Shown in pieces: positions 17,697 through 26,661 of a stretch of DNA of 38,404 nucleotides. Under the pieces are notes generated by a model that was not told the origin of the DNA, did not search any database, and was given only the letters and a program-made list of their open reading frames with translations. Numbering within the stretch: the stretch's first letter is position 1; each line of letters opens with the position of its first letter. Origin of the DNA: Helicobacteraceae bacterium (GTDB lineage Bacteria > Campylobacterota > Campylobacteria > Campylobacterales > Sulfurimonadaceae); the NCBI GenBank assembly GCA_026988515.1, contig JALSLA010000080.1, positions 1 through 38,404 of the forward strand, in the 5' to 3' direction. The translations under genes were made by a program, and so were the position numbers.

Positions 17697-18893
17697 ATGC
17701 CGATATGGATGATTTGTGTGATGGGTACGATGCTGTTTGTCGGATGCAATTCCGGCAGCAGCAACACAACAGCAGTACCGCCTGTCAGTCCGAGCAGCAG
17801 CTCCGAGGAAGATGTGCGAGCCTACCAGCACGGGGTAGATTTTCTGAAACGTTCCGACGGCAGTTATTGGTTGGTGTGGGCCAGTTCGGGATTGCCGCCG
17901 CAGGGAGAAGATGATAACGGTGAGTGGACACATGATGTGTATGCCGCGTCTGTTGCTGTCAATGCGCCGACGATCGCACCGGTAAAGCTCATTGCCGAAG
18001 AGCGGGCGCAAGAGCCTTCGAGTGCGGCCATTGCAGCAGACGGTCACATAATGATTACGATGGAAGATGCGTTTGAAGACGATGGTGTCTATGCGCAGAC
18101 CTATGCGGTGTATGACGCATCGCTCCGTCCGATTAAGCCGTATCGTCACATTGTGGCATACGGAGGACATTCGGGACATGTGGCCGCTGTCGGCAACTAT
18201 TTTGTAGTATTTTATTCCGAGGGTTGGGTCGATGGCGGCGGTGTTGACGACTTAGGTTCAGGCGATGACGTACTGCTTAAAACCTACACGACCCGCGGCG
18301 ATATTTTGCATGAAAACGATGTCGCCGTCAGTGAGCATACACGGGACTGGTGGCCGCTGTTAGCCGGGTCACCGCAATATGCTTTGTTGTTATGGCAACG
18401 CTTCGTGGACGATCAGCGCTATGCACAACTGTTATACCGAATGTACGATCCCGAGACAAACCGCTGGATAAGCGATGCCGTAACGCTTTCAGAAGCAGTG
18501 CGCTACTATACATACGATGTGCAGTATATTGAAACGCTGGAGCGTTTTGTGGTTTGTGGTACGGATGCGCAAGGCAAGGGCTTCGCACGACTGCTGACAC
18601 CAGACGGAACGGTAGTGGCACAATATAACGCGCTGCCGCCGTTTGTTCGGGAGGCGCAACCTGCCGTACGCATCCATAACAGCAACGCGGCTACCGTGGT
18701 CTATCCGACGGCTCCGTCGGGATTGATGGTTTTACGGCTCAGTCGTACGCATATAGAGCTTACACAGACAATAGCGTCGTCATATTCATGGTACTACAGC
18801 GGTACCGACGGTATTTTTACCGATGCGAAACGTCTCTATTTTATTTCACTGACTCCTGAAGGCCTTCAAGCGGTAGATGCCGTCATTGAGTAG
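17697..18893 (+). CDS. Hypothetical lipoprotein, possible beta-propeller
   Basis: The 398-residue protein has a short lipoprotein signal with lipobox FVGC and acylated C17, followed by a Ser/Asn/Pro-rich linker. The mature part is strand-rich, with repeating aromatic/Gly turn segments (GSYWLVWASSG, GNYFVVFYSEGWVDGG, QYALLLWQRFVDD), as in repeat-built propeller folds, though I cannot name a family. It would be anchored in the outer or inner membrane facing the periplasm. ATG 17697 is preferred over TTG 17694 from the 6-base spacing to GGAG. It sits alone between tig and dbpA, facing dbpA with a 3-base gap. Confidence 0.75.
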   Translation: MPIWMICVMGTMLFVGCNSGSSNTTAVPPVSPSSSSEEDVRAYQHGVDFLKRSDGSYWLVWASSGLPPQGEDDNGEWTHDVYAASVAVNAPTIAPVKLIAEERAQEPSSAAIAADGHIMITMEDAFEDDGVYAQTYAVYDASLRPIKPYRHIVAYGGHSGHVAAVGNYFVVFYSEGWVDGGGVDDLGSGDDVLLKTYTTRGDILHENDVAVSEHTRDWWPLLAGSPQYALLLWQRFVDDQRYAQLLYRMYDPETNRWISDAVTLSEAVRYYTYDVQYIETLERFVVCGTDAQGKGFARLLTPDGTVVAQYNALPPFVREAQPAVRIHNSNAATVVYPTAPSGLMVLRLSRTHIELTQTIASSYSWYYSGTDGIFTDAKRLYFISLTPEGLQAVDAVIE

Positions 18894-18896
18894 CGT

Positions 18897-20255
18897 TTAG
18901 AGATGAAGGCGCTTGACACGAACCGTGCGTCCCTTAACAGGATGGCGTTGCAGTCGCTGCAGTGCTGTATCGGCTAGGTGTTTGCGCAGGGCAACGTACG
19001 TATAGGTTTCGCCGACGGTAATAGTTCCGATAGCATCTGCAGAGATAGCGGGATCGGCAGTCAGTGCCCCGACAATATCGCCGGGGCGCAGCTTCTCTTT
19101 TTTACCGCTGCTAATAAAAAGGGTAGCCATAGGAGCACGTAAGGTATAGGGGTGCGGTGCATCCGGAATGCTGTGCCACGTAATCGGTTCGAGTGTTTCG
19201 AGTACGGTTTCATCGCCGAGACACAGACTGACACTTAAGCCCTGCTTGTCCATACGTCCGGTTCGTCCGATACGGTGCAGATAGAGATCATGCTCAAACG
19301 GCAGTTCATAGTTCAGAACCAATGCCACGGTGTCAATGTCCAAGCCCCGTGCGGCAACATCGGTGGCAACGAGTACACTACAGCTGCCGTTGGCAAAAAG
19401 CGTTAGCGCTTCTTCCCGCTCGAACTGTTCGAGATCACTGTGCATGGCAAGGGCATCAATACCGCGATCGTAGAGGCTGTCGGCAAGGGTGTCGCATGCA
19501 GTTTTAGTATTGCAAAAGATGATGACGCGCTCTTTTTGGTAGTGTCCCAGCAGATGCAACAGCACTGTTTCGCGTGTTGCGTCACTGCAGCGGTAAAAGT
19601 GTTGGATAATCTGATCGGAACGTGTTTCGCTATTGAGGCGAATCTCAAGGGCATGGTTTAAGAAGCGGTGAGAAAGGGTACGTATTGCATCGGAAAATGT
19701 TGCCGAAAAGAGCAGTGTCTGACGTTTTTGCGGTGCCGTTTCGATAATGGCGGCAATATCATCGTAAAAGCCCATATCGAGCATGCGATCGGCTTCATCA
19801 AGCACCAAAGTGTTGAGATGTTCCAAGGTCAGTGTCTCCCGCTGCAAATGGGCGCGTACGCGACCGGGTGTTCCGACGACAATGTGTGCCTGATGCGCAA
19901 GGGAGTGTATCTGCTTTTTCATGGGGGAGCCGCCACAGAGTTCCAAGATTTTGACATTATGCATGGCAGATGCCAAACGGCGCAATTCCGAAGCCACCTG
20001 TGATGCGAGCTCTCGCGTCGGGCAGAGTAGCAGTGCTTGGATACGAAATGTTTTTACATGTAAATTATGCAGGACTCCCAGACCGAATGCCACGGTCTTT
20101 CCGCTGCCTGTTTTAGCCTGGGCAATCAGGTCGTGACCCTGCAAGATATGCGGTAAACTCTCTTGTTGAATGGGGGTCATGTGTGAAAAACCTCGGCGTT
20201 CTAAAGCGCTGAGAAGTCGGTCGTGAAGCGGTAGTTGTGAAAATGCAATGCTCAT
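18897..20255 (-). CDS. dbpA: ATP-dependent RNA helicase DbpA
   Basis: DbpA is a DEAD-box helicase that remodels 23S rRNA during large-subunit assembly. The 452 residues contain Walker A AKTGSGKT (47-54), PTRELASQ, TPGR, DEAD (152-155), SAT and the C-terminal-lobe motif HRIGRTGR. The C-terminal about 75 residues (from LFISSGKKEKLRPGDIVGALT) match the DbpA RNA-binding domain that recognises hairpin 92 of 23S rRNA. No clear Shine-Dalgarno is seen before the ATG. It faces the lipoprotein gene and is divergent from folE. A perfect TTTACATGTAAA is read here as Leu-His-Val-Lys. Confidence 0.92.
   Translation of the reverse strand: MSIAFSQLPLHDRLLSALERRGFSHMTPIQQESLPHILQGHDLIAQAKTGSGKTVAFGLGVLHNLHVKTFRIQALLLCPTRELASQVASELRRLASAMHNVKILELCGGSPMKKQIHSLAHQAHIVVGTPGRVRAHLQRETLTLEHLNTLVLDEADRMLDMGFYDDIAAIIETAPQKRQTLLFSATFSDAIRTLSHRFLNHALEIRLNSETRSDQIIQHFYRCSDATRETVLLHLLGHYQKERVIIFCNTKTACDTLADSLYDRGIDALAMHSDLEQFEREEALTLFANGSCSVLVATDVAARGLDIDTVALVLNYELPFEHDLYLHRIGRTGRMDKQGLSVSLCLGDETVLETLEPITWHSIPDAPHPYTLRAPMATLFISSGKKEKLRPGDIVGALTADPAISADAIGTITVGETYTYVALRKHLADTALQRLQRHPVKGRTVRVKRLHL
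20053..20064. repeat. TTTACATGTAAA palindrome site 7 (perfect)
   Basis: Perfect 12-mer inside dbpA, in a different reading frame from the comM and pcm sites. Confidence 0.75.
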
Positions 20256-20408
20256 GGTCGATCATTTTGAAAGCATAGGGGTGCGCGAAGCGATGGTATC
20301 GTATTCATAAGTGACAGTATAGCGCTATTTTTCTTTAGAACACAGATTGTAGCAGACTCTTAGCTTTTCCCTGCTATGCTTTTAGAAGAAAACGAGTTGA
20401 GGATAACA

Positions 20409-20993
20409 GTGAATTCAAATGATCATAGCGCTTTTGAAGCAGCGGTAAAAACCATGATGAAAAGTATTGGAGAAGACCCGCAGCGCGAGGGTTTGTTAAA
20501 GACGCCGCAGCGGGTACGCAAAGCATATGAGTTTATGTTCGGAGGGTACAAAGAAGACCCTAAAACCGTATTGGAGTCGGCACTTTTCAGCAGCTCCAAC
20601 GATGAGATGGTTCTCATAAAAGATATTGAACTCTACTCTACCTGTGAACATCACCTGCTGCCGATTATCGGTCGGGCACATGTTGCCTATATTCCCGACG
20701 GTAAGGTCGTCGGTCTCTCCAAAATTCCCCGTGTGGTCGATATTTTTTCACGTCGCATGCAGATTCAAGAGCAGTTGACGGAACAGATCGCCGAAACAAT
20801 CATGCAGACGATCGCCCCCAAAGGGGTTGCCGTAGTGATTCAGGCGCGCCATATGTGCATGGAGATGCGCGGGGTCGAGAAGATTAATTCGACAACGACA
20901 TCGAGTGCGCTTAGAGGACTGTTTAAAAAAGATGTTCGGACACGTTCGGAATTTTTTAATCTGATTAACGCACCGGCGGGAACACGTTACTAA
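20409..20993 (+). CDS. folE: GTP cyclohydrolase I
   Basis: FolE converts GTP to dihydroneopterin triphosphate, the first step of folate synthesis. The zinc ligands are C79 and H82 (STCEHH) and C150 ([10 protein letters not shown]), and the pterin-binding segment [11 protein letters not shown] is intact. I place the start at GTG 20409 (194 residues) because GAGG (20399-20402) sits 6 bases before it. An ATG at 20376 would add 11 residues but lacks an RBS. fliI begins 2 bases after the stop, so the two are coupled, an order also known from C. jejuni. Confidence 0.95.
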   Translation: MNSNDHSAFEAAVKTMMKSIGEDPQREGLLKTPQRVRKAYEFMFGGYKEDPKTVLESALFSSSNDEMVLIKDIELYSTCEHHLLPIIGRAHVAYIPDGKVVGLSKIPRVVDIFSRRMQIQEQLTEQIAETIMQTIAPKGVAVVIQARHMCMEMRGVEKINSTTTSSALRGLFKKDVRTRSEFFNLINAPAGTRY

Positions 20994-20995
20994 CG

Positions 20996-22300
20996 ATGCC
21001 CTTACGCTCTTTAAAAGACCGCATCAGAAATCAAGACCTCTGCATTAAGTTCGGCATGGTCTCTAAAATTAGCTCGACGGTCATTATTGCCGAGGGGTTG
21101 CAGGTGAGCATCGGGGACACGGTGACCATTGAGTCTCAGGTCAACGGCGATGAAACTATGGGGATGGTGACGGAGCTTGACGGTTCAAAGTTCTTTGTGA
21201 CACCGTTTAGTTTTATTGAAGGTTTTCGTACCGGAGACAAGGTCTATCTCAATCACGGCGGTATGAGCATACCGGTGGGCGAGGGGCTGTTGGGTCGGGT
21301 GGTCGATCCGTTTATGAACCCCATTGACGGCAAAGGACCCATTCACTCTTTTCAGCGTGACCCGATTTTAAAAACCCCCATTGAGGCAATGAAGCGGGGA
21401 ATGATCGATGAGGTATTTTCCGTCGGGGTGAAAAGCATTGACGGTCTGCTGACTTGCGGAAACGGCCAAAAGTTGGGTATTTTTGCAGGCAGCGGTGTTG
21501 GAAAATCTACATTAATGGGCATGATTGTACGCGGTTCGGAAGCTCCGGTTAAAGTGGTTGCTCTGATTGGTGAACGGGGTCGCGAGGTTCCGGAGTTTAT
21601 TGAGAAAAACCTCGGTGGAAATTTGGAGAATACGGTTATTGTCGTAGCGACCAGTGATGATTCGCCTTTAATGCGTAAATACGGTGCCTTCTCGGCAATG
21701 AGCGTGGCGGAGTATTTTAAAGATCGCCATCAGGATGTACTGTTTATTATGGACTCTATTACCCGTTTTGCCATGGCGCAACGTGAAATCGGTTTGGCGT
21801 TGGGAGAACCTCCCACTTCTAAAGGGTACCCGCCCTCATCGCTTACTCTGCTGCCGCAACTGATGGAGCGTGCGGGTAAAGAAGAGGGTAAAGGTTCGAT
21901 TACCGCTTTTTTTACGGTTTTGGTTGAAGGGGATGACATGAGCGACCCTATTGCCGACCAGTCACGCTCTATTTTAGACGGACATATCGTACTGTCGCGA
22001 GAGCTGACCGATTTCGGTATTTACCCGCCTATCCATATTTTAAACTCCGCGTCTCGGGTAATGAACGATATTATCACGCCTGAACATTTTGAGGCGGCAC
22101 GGAAATTTCGCAAGCTCTATACTCTACTGAAAGAGAATGAGATGCTCATACGCATTGGAGCATACACCAAAGGAACCGATCCGGACCTTGATGAAGCCAT
22201 TGAAAAGAGAGCAAAGATGGAACGGTACCTCTCTCAGGGGGCAATGTATCAGCTGACGTTTAAAGAGTGTTCCGAAAATCTTATTGAGATTATGAGCTAA
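20996..22300 (+). CDS. fliI: Flagellum-specific ATP synthase FliI
   Basis: FliI is the ATPase of the flagellar type III export apparatus. The 434 residues show the F1-beta-like core: Walker A GSGVGKST in GIFAGSGVGKSTLMG, Walker B VLFIMDSITRFAMAQ, and the GEPPTSKGYPPS loop typical of FliI/YscN. The N-terminal strand domain (about 1-90) and C-terminal helical domain are present, so the protein is complete. It is coupled to folE. No other flagellar gene is in this window, which is usual in this phylum, where flagellar genes are scattered. The organism is therefore probably motile. Confidence 0.94.
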   Translation: MPLRSLKDRIRNQDLCIKFGMVSKISSTVIIAEGLQVSIGDTVTIESQVNGDETMGMVTELDGSKFFVTPFSFIEGFRTGDKVYLNHGGMSIPVGEGLLGRVVDPFMNPIDGKGPIHSFQRDPILKTPIEAMKRGMIDEVFSVGVKSIDGLLTCGNGQKLGIFAGSGVGKSTLMGMIVRGSEAPVKVVALIGERGREVPEFIEKNLGGNLENTVIVVATSDDSPLMRKYGAFSAMSVAEYFKDRHQDVLFIMDSITRFAMAQREIGLALGEPPTSKGYPPSSLTLLPQLMERAGKEEGKGSITAFFTVLVEGDDMSDPIADQSRSILDGHIVLSRELTDFGIYPPIHILNSASRVMNDIITPEHFEAARKFRKLYTLLKENEMLIRIGAYTKGTDPDLDEAIEKRAKMERYLSQGAMYQLTFKECSENLIEIMS

Positions 22301-22339
22301 ATAAGACAAAAATACTCCTTTTTGTTAAACTTCTGTTAT

Positions 22340-22413
22340 TATAATAATGCTTTAAGCATAACATAACATCTTATGAACTATGATGTCAGTAGTAGAAAGA
22401 GACAAAAATTGTC
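22340..22413 (+). promoter_or_regulatory. Candidate nifS promoter with palindromic operator
   Basis: A consensus -10 TATAAT lies at 22340-22345, immediately followed by ATGCTTTAAGCAT (22347-22359, 6-1-6 perfect inverted repeat) overlapping the expected transcription start. A second inverted repeat, GACAAAAATTGTC (22401-22413), lies in the roughly 100-base leader. An operator over the start point of an Fe-S assembly operon would suit a repressor of the IscR/Rrf2 type, but no known consensus is matched. A TATAAATATAAT at about 22427-22438 is an alternative promoter element nearer the gene. Confidence 0.45.
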
Positions 22414-22422
22414 TGCTATTAA

Positions 22423-23700
<1,278 letters not shown>

Positions 23701-23712
23701 AAGGAGTCAGAG

Positions 23713-24687
23713 ATGGCAAAAGATAATTTATTAGGCGGCTCGCTGTGGGACGCATATTCCAATAAAGTTACGACACTAATGAACAACCCCCAACATCAAG
23801 GGGAGATTACCGAAGAGGAGGCTGCCGCACACGGCAACAAACTCATTGTTGCCGATTTCGGAGCGGAGAGCTGCGGCGATGCGGTACGTCTGTATTGGGA
23901 GATTAACCCCGAGACGGATGTGATTGAAAATGCCAAGTTTAAAAGTTTCGGTTGCGGTACGGCGATTGCCAGTTCGGATGTTATGACCGAATTATGTCTG
24001 GGTAAGACTGTTGACGAAGCGGTAAAAATTACCAATATCGATGTAGAAAAAGCACTGCGTGACGATCCGGATACGCCGGCGGTACCGCCGCAAAAGATGC
24101 ACTGTTCGGTGATGGCGTATGATGTTATTAAAAAAGCGGCAGGCCTTTACAAAGGTGTTGATGCCGAGAGTTTTGAAGAGGACATTATTGTCTGTGAATG
24201 TGCGCGTGTCAGTTTGAGCACCCTTCAAGAGGTGATTCGTCTTAACGACCTGAAAACCGTTGAAGAGATTACCGACTACACCAAAGCGGGCGGGTTTTGT
24301 AAGAGCTGTATTAAGCCCGGCGGTCATGAGGAGCGAGAGTATTATCTGGTAGATATTTTAGCCGATACCCGCCGACAGATGGACGAGGAGAAGATGGCAG
24401 CGGCAGCCGATGCCGGTGCGGTGGGTGATTTTGAACATATGACACTGGTGCAGCAGATTAAAGCAATTGACGCTGTCATTGACGAGAGTGTACGACAGTT
24501 TTTAGTGATGGACGGCGGCAACATGGAGGTTATCGACATTAAGAGCAGTGATGAACATATTGATGTCTATATTCGCTATCTGGGTGCGTGTAACGGGTGT
24601 GCGAGTTCAACAACCGGAACGCTGTATGCCATTGAGTCGACACTCAAAGAGAAGCTCTCTCAAAAAATTCGCGTACTTCCTATTTGA
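23713..24687 (+). CDS. nifU: Fe-S cluster assembly scaffold NifU
   Basis: NifU receives sulfur from NifS and builds Fe-S clusters. All three modules are present in 324 residues: an IscU-like domain with C54, C81 and C131; a central BFD-like [2Fe-2S] domain with C161, C163, C196 and C199; and a C-terminal Nfu domain with C293 and C296 (GACNGC). The modular full-length form is characteristic of Campylobacterota and diazotrophs. AAGGAG precedes the ATG. It is the last gene of the operon and converges on phoH with a 4-base gap. Confidence 0.96.
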   Translation: MAKDNLLGGSLWDAYSNKVTTLMNNPQHQGEITEEEAAAHGNKLIVADFGAESCGDAVRLYWEINPETDVIENAKFKSFGCGTAIASSDVMTELCLGKTVDEAVKITNIDVEKALRDDPDTPAVPPQKMHCSVMAYDVIKKAAGLYKGVDAESFEEDIIVCECARVSLSTLQEVIRLNDLKTVEEITDYTKAGGFCKSCIKPGGHEEREYYLVDILADTRRQMDEEKMAAAADAGAVGDFEHMTLVQQIKAIDAVIDESVRQFLVMDGGNMEVIDIKSSDEHIDVYIRYLGACNGCASSTTGTLYAIESTLKEKLSQKIRVLPI

Positions 24688-24691
24688 CAAT

Positions 24692-26140
24692 TTAAAGATT
24701 GTTATCGAACCACGTTGCCACTTCGCTGCGAATCGTATGGCGCAGTTGAATACCGGCGACAAAGTCGCTGTGTTGCGCTTTGTTAAGCAGGGTGACCAGA
24801 GCATTGCGCCGCTTGGAGAGAAACGGGTGATCAATCTGACGCGGATCTCCCATAACAACAAGTCGCGTCTCATTGCCCATGCGGGTACCGATGAGCTTCA
24901 TGGTAGCATTGGTCATATTCTGCGCTTCATCGATAATGACAAACTTTCGTGAGATGGTTGTGCCGCGCATGTGGGCAATATCCATCACTTCAATATGGTG
25001 TTTCACCATAAAAAGCTCGGTGGCATTTTCACGTTTAACGGAGTTGGTAGTTCCGGTATATTCAATTTGAGAATCGATGGACTGTCGGGTCTGATGCTCA
25101 ATAGTAAAATTAATGGCGGCATAGAGCGGATACATAAAATAGCCCAGTTTTTGCTCTTCGTCACCCTTGCGAAAGCCAAGTTCGGCTTGTTGATCGTTGG
25201 ATGTAACGGTATTTCTGGCATAGACAATACCATCGACAATACCGTCGTTGTAGAGCTCTAAACCTGCTTGAAGCGCAATGAGTGTTTTGCCCGATCCGGT
25301 AGCTCCGGCAACAACGGTAATGTAGTTTTGCGGATGGGTAAGCATAGTAAAGTAGAATTTCTGATCCAGATTGATGGGACGTACGAGCATCTCATTGAAA
25401 TGCTCTCCGAAACGTTTGTCAAAATCACACCACTCCAGACGTTTATTCAGGCTGAGCGCATACTTTTGAATGCCTGTCTCATAAATCTCACTGCTGGGAC
25501 TCCGTGCCTCTTGAATAAAGGTGAGTTGTTCAAAGTTGGTGTAGGAGTGCAGATCGGTTTCGGGCAGGTCACTGTAGTAGAGGAGATGGGAAAAATCGAT
25601 ACGCTCAGGGTGTGCAACACTGGCATTGCGGATACTTTGGGCTTCAATGCCCTGAATGTGGGCGGCAATCTTAAAAGCGATATCGTTAGTGAGCAGTATG
25701 AGTCCATATTCATGAGCTATTTCGGCAATTTTGGCATCGTTAAGCCCCTTGAGCTCATGAAACGAAGCGGCTATTTTGTACGGTTCTCTGTAGATAATGT
25801 AGAGATCAATCGGAGCGGTTGCATCACTGTATAGCGATCTGTCAAATGTCAGTGCGAGTTTGTAATACCTGTCATCAGCATTGGCATGATGCCTCAGGCA
25901 AGAAGGCAGTGCCGATGTTTCAACGGGTGTTCCCGAGGCATCGTCGGCGAGTCTGAAAAATTCACGCGCTCGAAAACCGGCTTCGGAACGCATGTCGTCT
26001 TTTTTGCTATTGAGTTCAGCCAAAACAACATTCGTGATAACAACACTGTTTTGATTGTGTTGACTGATGGTAAGAATGTTAGCGGGATTATCAAGAATAA
26101 CCGAGGTGTCAAGCAGGTAACAGTTTGATCGAGAGTGCAT
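24692..26140 (-). CDS. PIN-domain PhoH-family ATPase
   Basis: The 482-residue protein joins an N-terminal PIN ribonuclease-like domain (YLLDTSVILDNP with D11; later acidic residues in LTNDIAF near 151-156) to a C-terminal PhoH ATPase with Walker A GATGSGKT (279-286) and Walker B VIIDEAQN. This PhoH2-like arrangement (known as RNA helicase/RNase in mycobacteria) suggests an ATP-driven RNA-processing role. The PIN acidic residues appear kept, so nuclease activity is plausible. The order PIN-PhoH and the length are normal for the family. It is transcribed alone, convergent with nifU and divergent from the small exported protein gene. Confidence 0.9.
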   Translation of the reverse strand: MHSRSNCYLLDTSVILDNPANILTISQHNQNSVVITNVVLAELNSKKDDMRSEAGFRAREFFRLADDASGTPVETSALPSCLRHHANADDRYYKLALTFDRSLYSDATAPIDLYIIYREPYKIAASFHELKGLNDAKIAEIAHEYGLILLTNDIAFKIAAHIQGIEAQSIRNASVAHPERIDFSHLLYYSDLPETDLHSYTNFEQLTFIQEARSPSSEIYETGIQKYALSLNKRLEWCDFDKRFGEHFNEMLVRPINLDQKFYFTMLTHPQNYITVVAGATGSGKTLIALQAGLELYNDGIVDGIVYARNTVTSNDQQAELGFRKGDEEQKLGYFMYPLYAAINFTIEHQTRQSIDSQIEYTGTTNSVKRENATELFMVKHHIEVMDIAHMRGTTISRKFVIIDEAQNMTNATMKLIGTRMGNETRLVVMGDPRQIDHPFLSKRRNALVTLLNKAQHSDFVAGIQLRHTIRSEVATWFDNNL

Positions 26141-26261
26141 TGCAAAAACCTTTTTCGGGTTGAATTCTGCTGTAAAAGCATTATAGAGGTAGTTAGCTTA
26201 AGAATATCAGCGATACTATTGCGTTACAATAACCGGTTAGTAATTTCCAAGGAGAACCCAT

Positions 26262-26612
26262 TTGAAGTTTGCCCTGTCGTTCATGATGCTCTGCTCGCTG
26301 TTATTTGCGGAAGATACTGTTGTTTGCGAAATACTCGGAACGCAGAGTAAGCGCATCCAATGTACCTTTTTTACGCAGAGTGTCTCATTTGATCGCAATA
26401 TTACCTTCTGTTGGGAATCACCCGATGCCGCTTATGACTACCGGGAGCGTGACTTTACCATGGAAGCTCACCATCGTTCGGTGTATGATTATCGGTACTA
26501 TTACGGCAGAGCCTCGGGTCTTTGGGATATTTATGTAAAAGATGCCGCCGGAGATGTTTTGGCGCATACTACGTTTGAACTTCACAGTGACGACGAGATG
26601 CCGCTTAAATAA
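26262..26612 (+). CDS. Small exported hypothetical protein
   Basis: The 116-residue product starts with TTG at 26262, chosen because AAGGAG ends 7 bases before it and no ATG fits. Residues 1-16 form a signal peptide (KFALSFMMLCSLLFA), leaving a mature domain of about 100 residues with cysteines near the N-terminus and a Tyr-rich strand segment (SVYDYRYYYGRASGLWDIYV) that looks like one Ig-like beta domain. I do not recognise a family. It lies 49 bases before the ABC transporter gene, but that gene seems to have its own promoter. Confidence 0.7.
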   Translation: MKFALSFMMLCSLLFAEDTVVCEILGTQSKRIQCTFFTQSVSFDRNITFCWESPDAAYDYRERDFTMEAHHRSVYDYRYYYGRASGLWDIYVKDAAGDVLAHTTFELHSDDEMPLK

Positions 26613-26648
26613 ATTGGAAAAGATCCGGTTGGTTTAAAGAGATACGGC

Positions 26649-26654
26649 TATAAT
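26649..26654 (+). promoter_or_regulatory. Consensus -10 box abutting the ABC transporter start
   Basis: TATAAT (26649-26654) is only 7 bases before the ATG at 26662, and no Shine-Dalgarno lies between. Transcription would begin at or next to the A of the start codon, giving a leaderless mRNA. TTGGTT about 14 bases upstream is a weak -35. Confidence 0.5.
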
Positions 26655-26661
26655 CACACTT

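Noticed and set aside
25001-25016. TGGTGTTTCACCA palindrome-like word in the phoH gene
   Set aside because: It resembles half of parS but lacks the CGTGAAACA side; it is a single coding-sequence coincidence.
25268-25834. A 188-codon plus-strand frame opposite phoH
   Set aside because: It is antisense to the PIN-PhoH protein, whose motifs are unambiguous; a shadow of biased codons.
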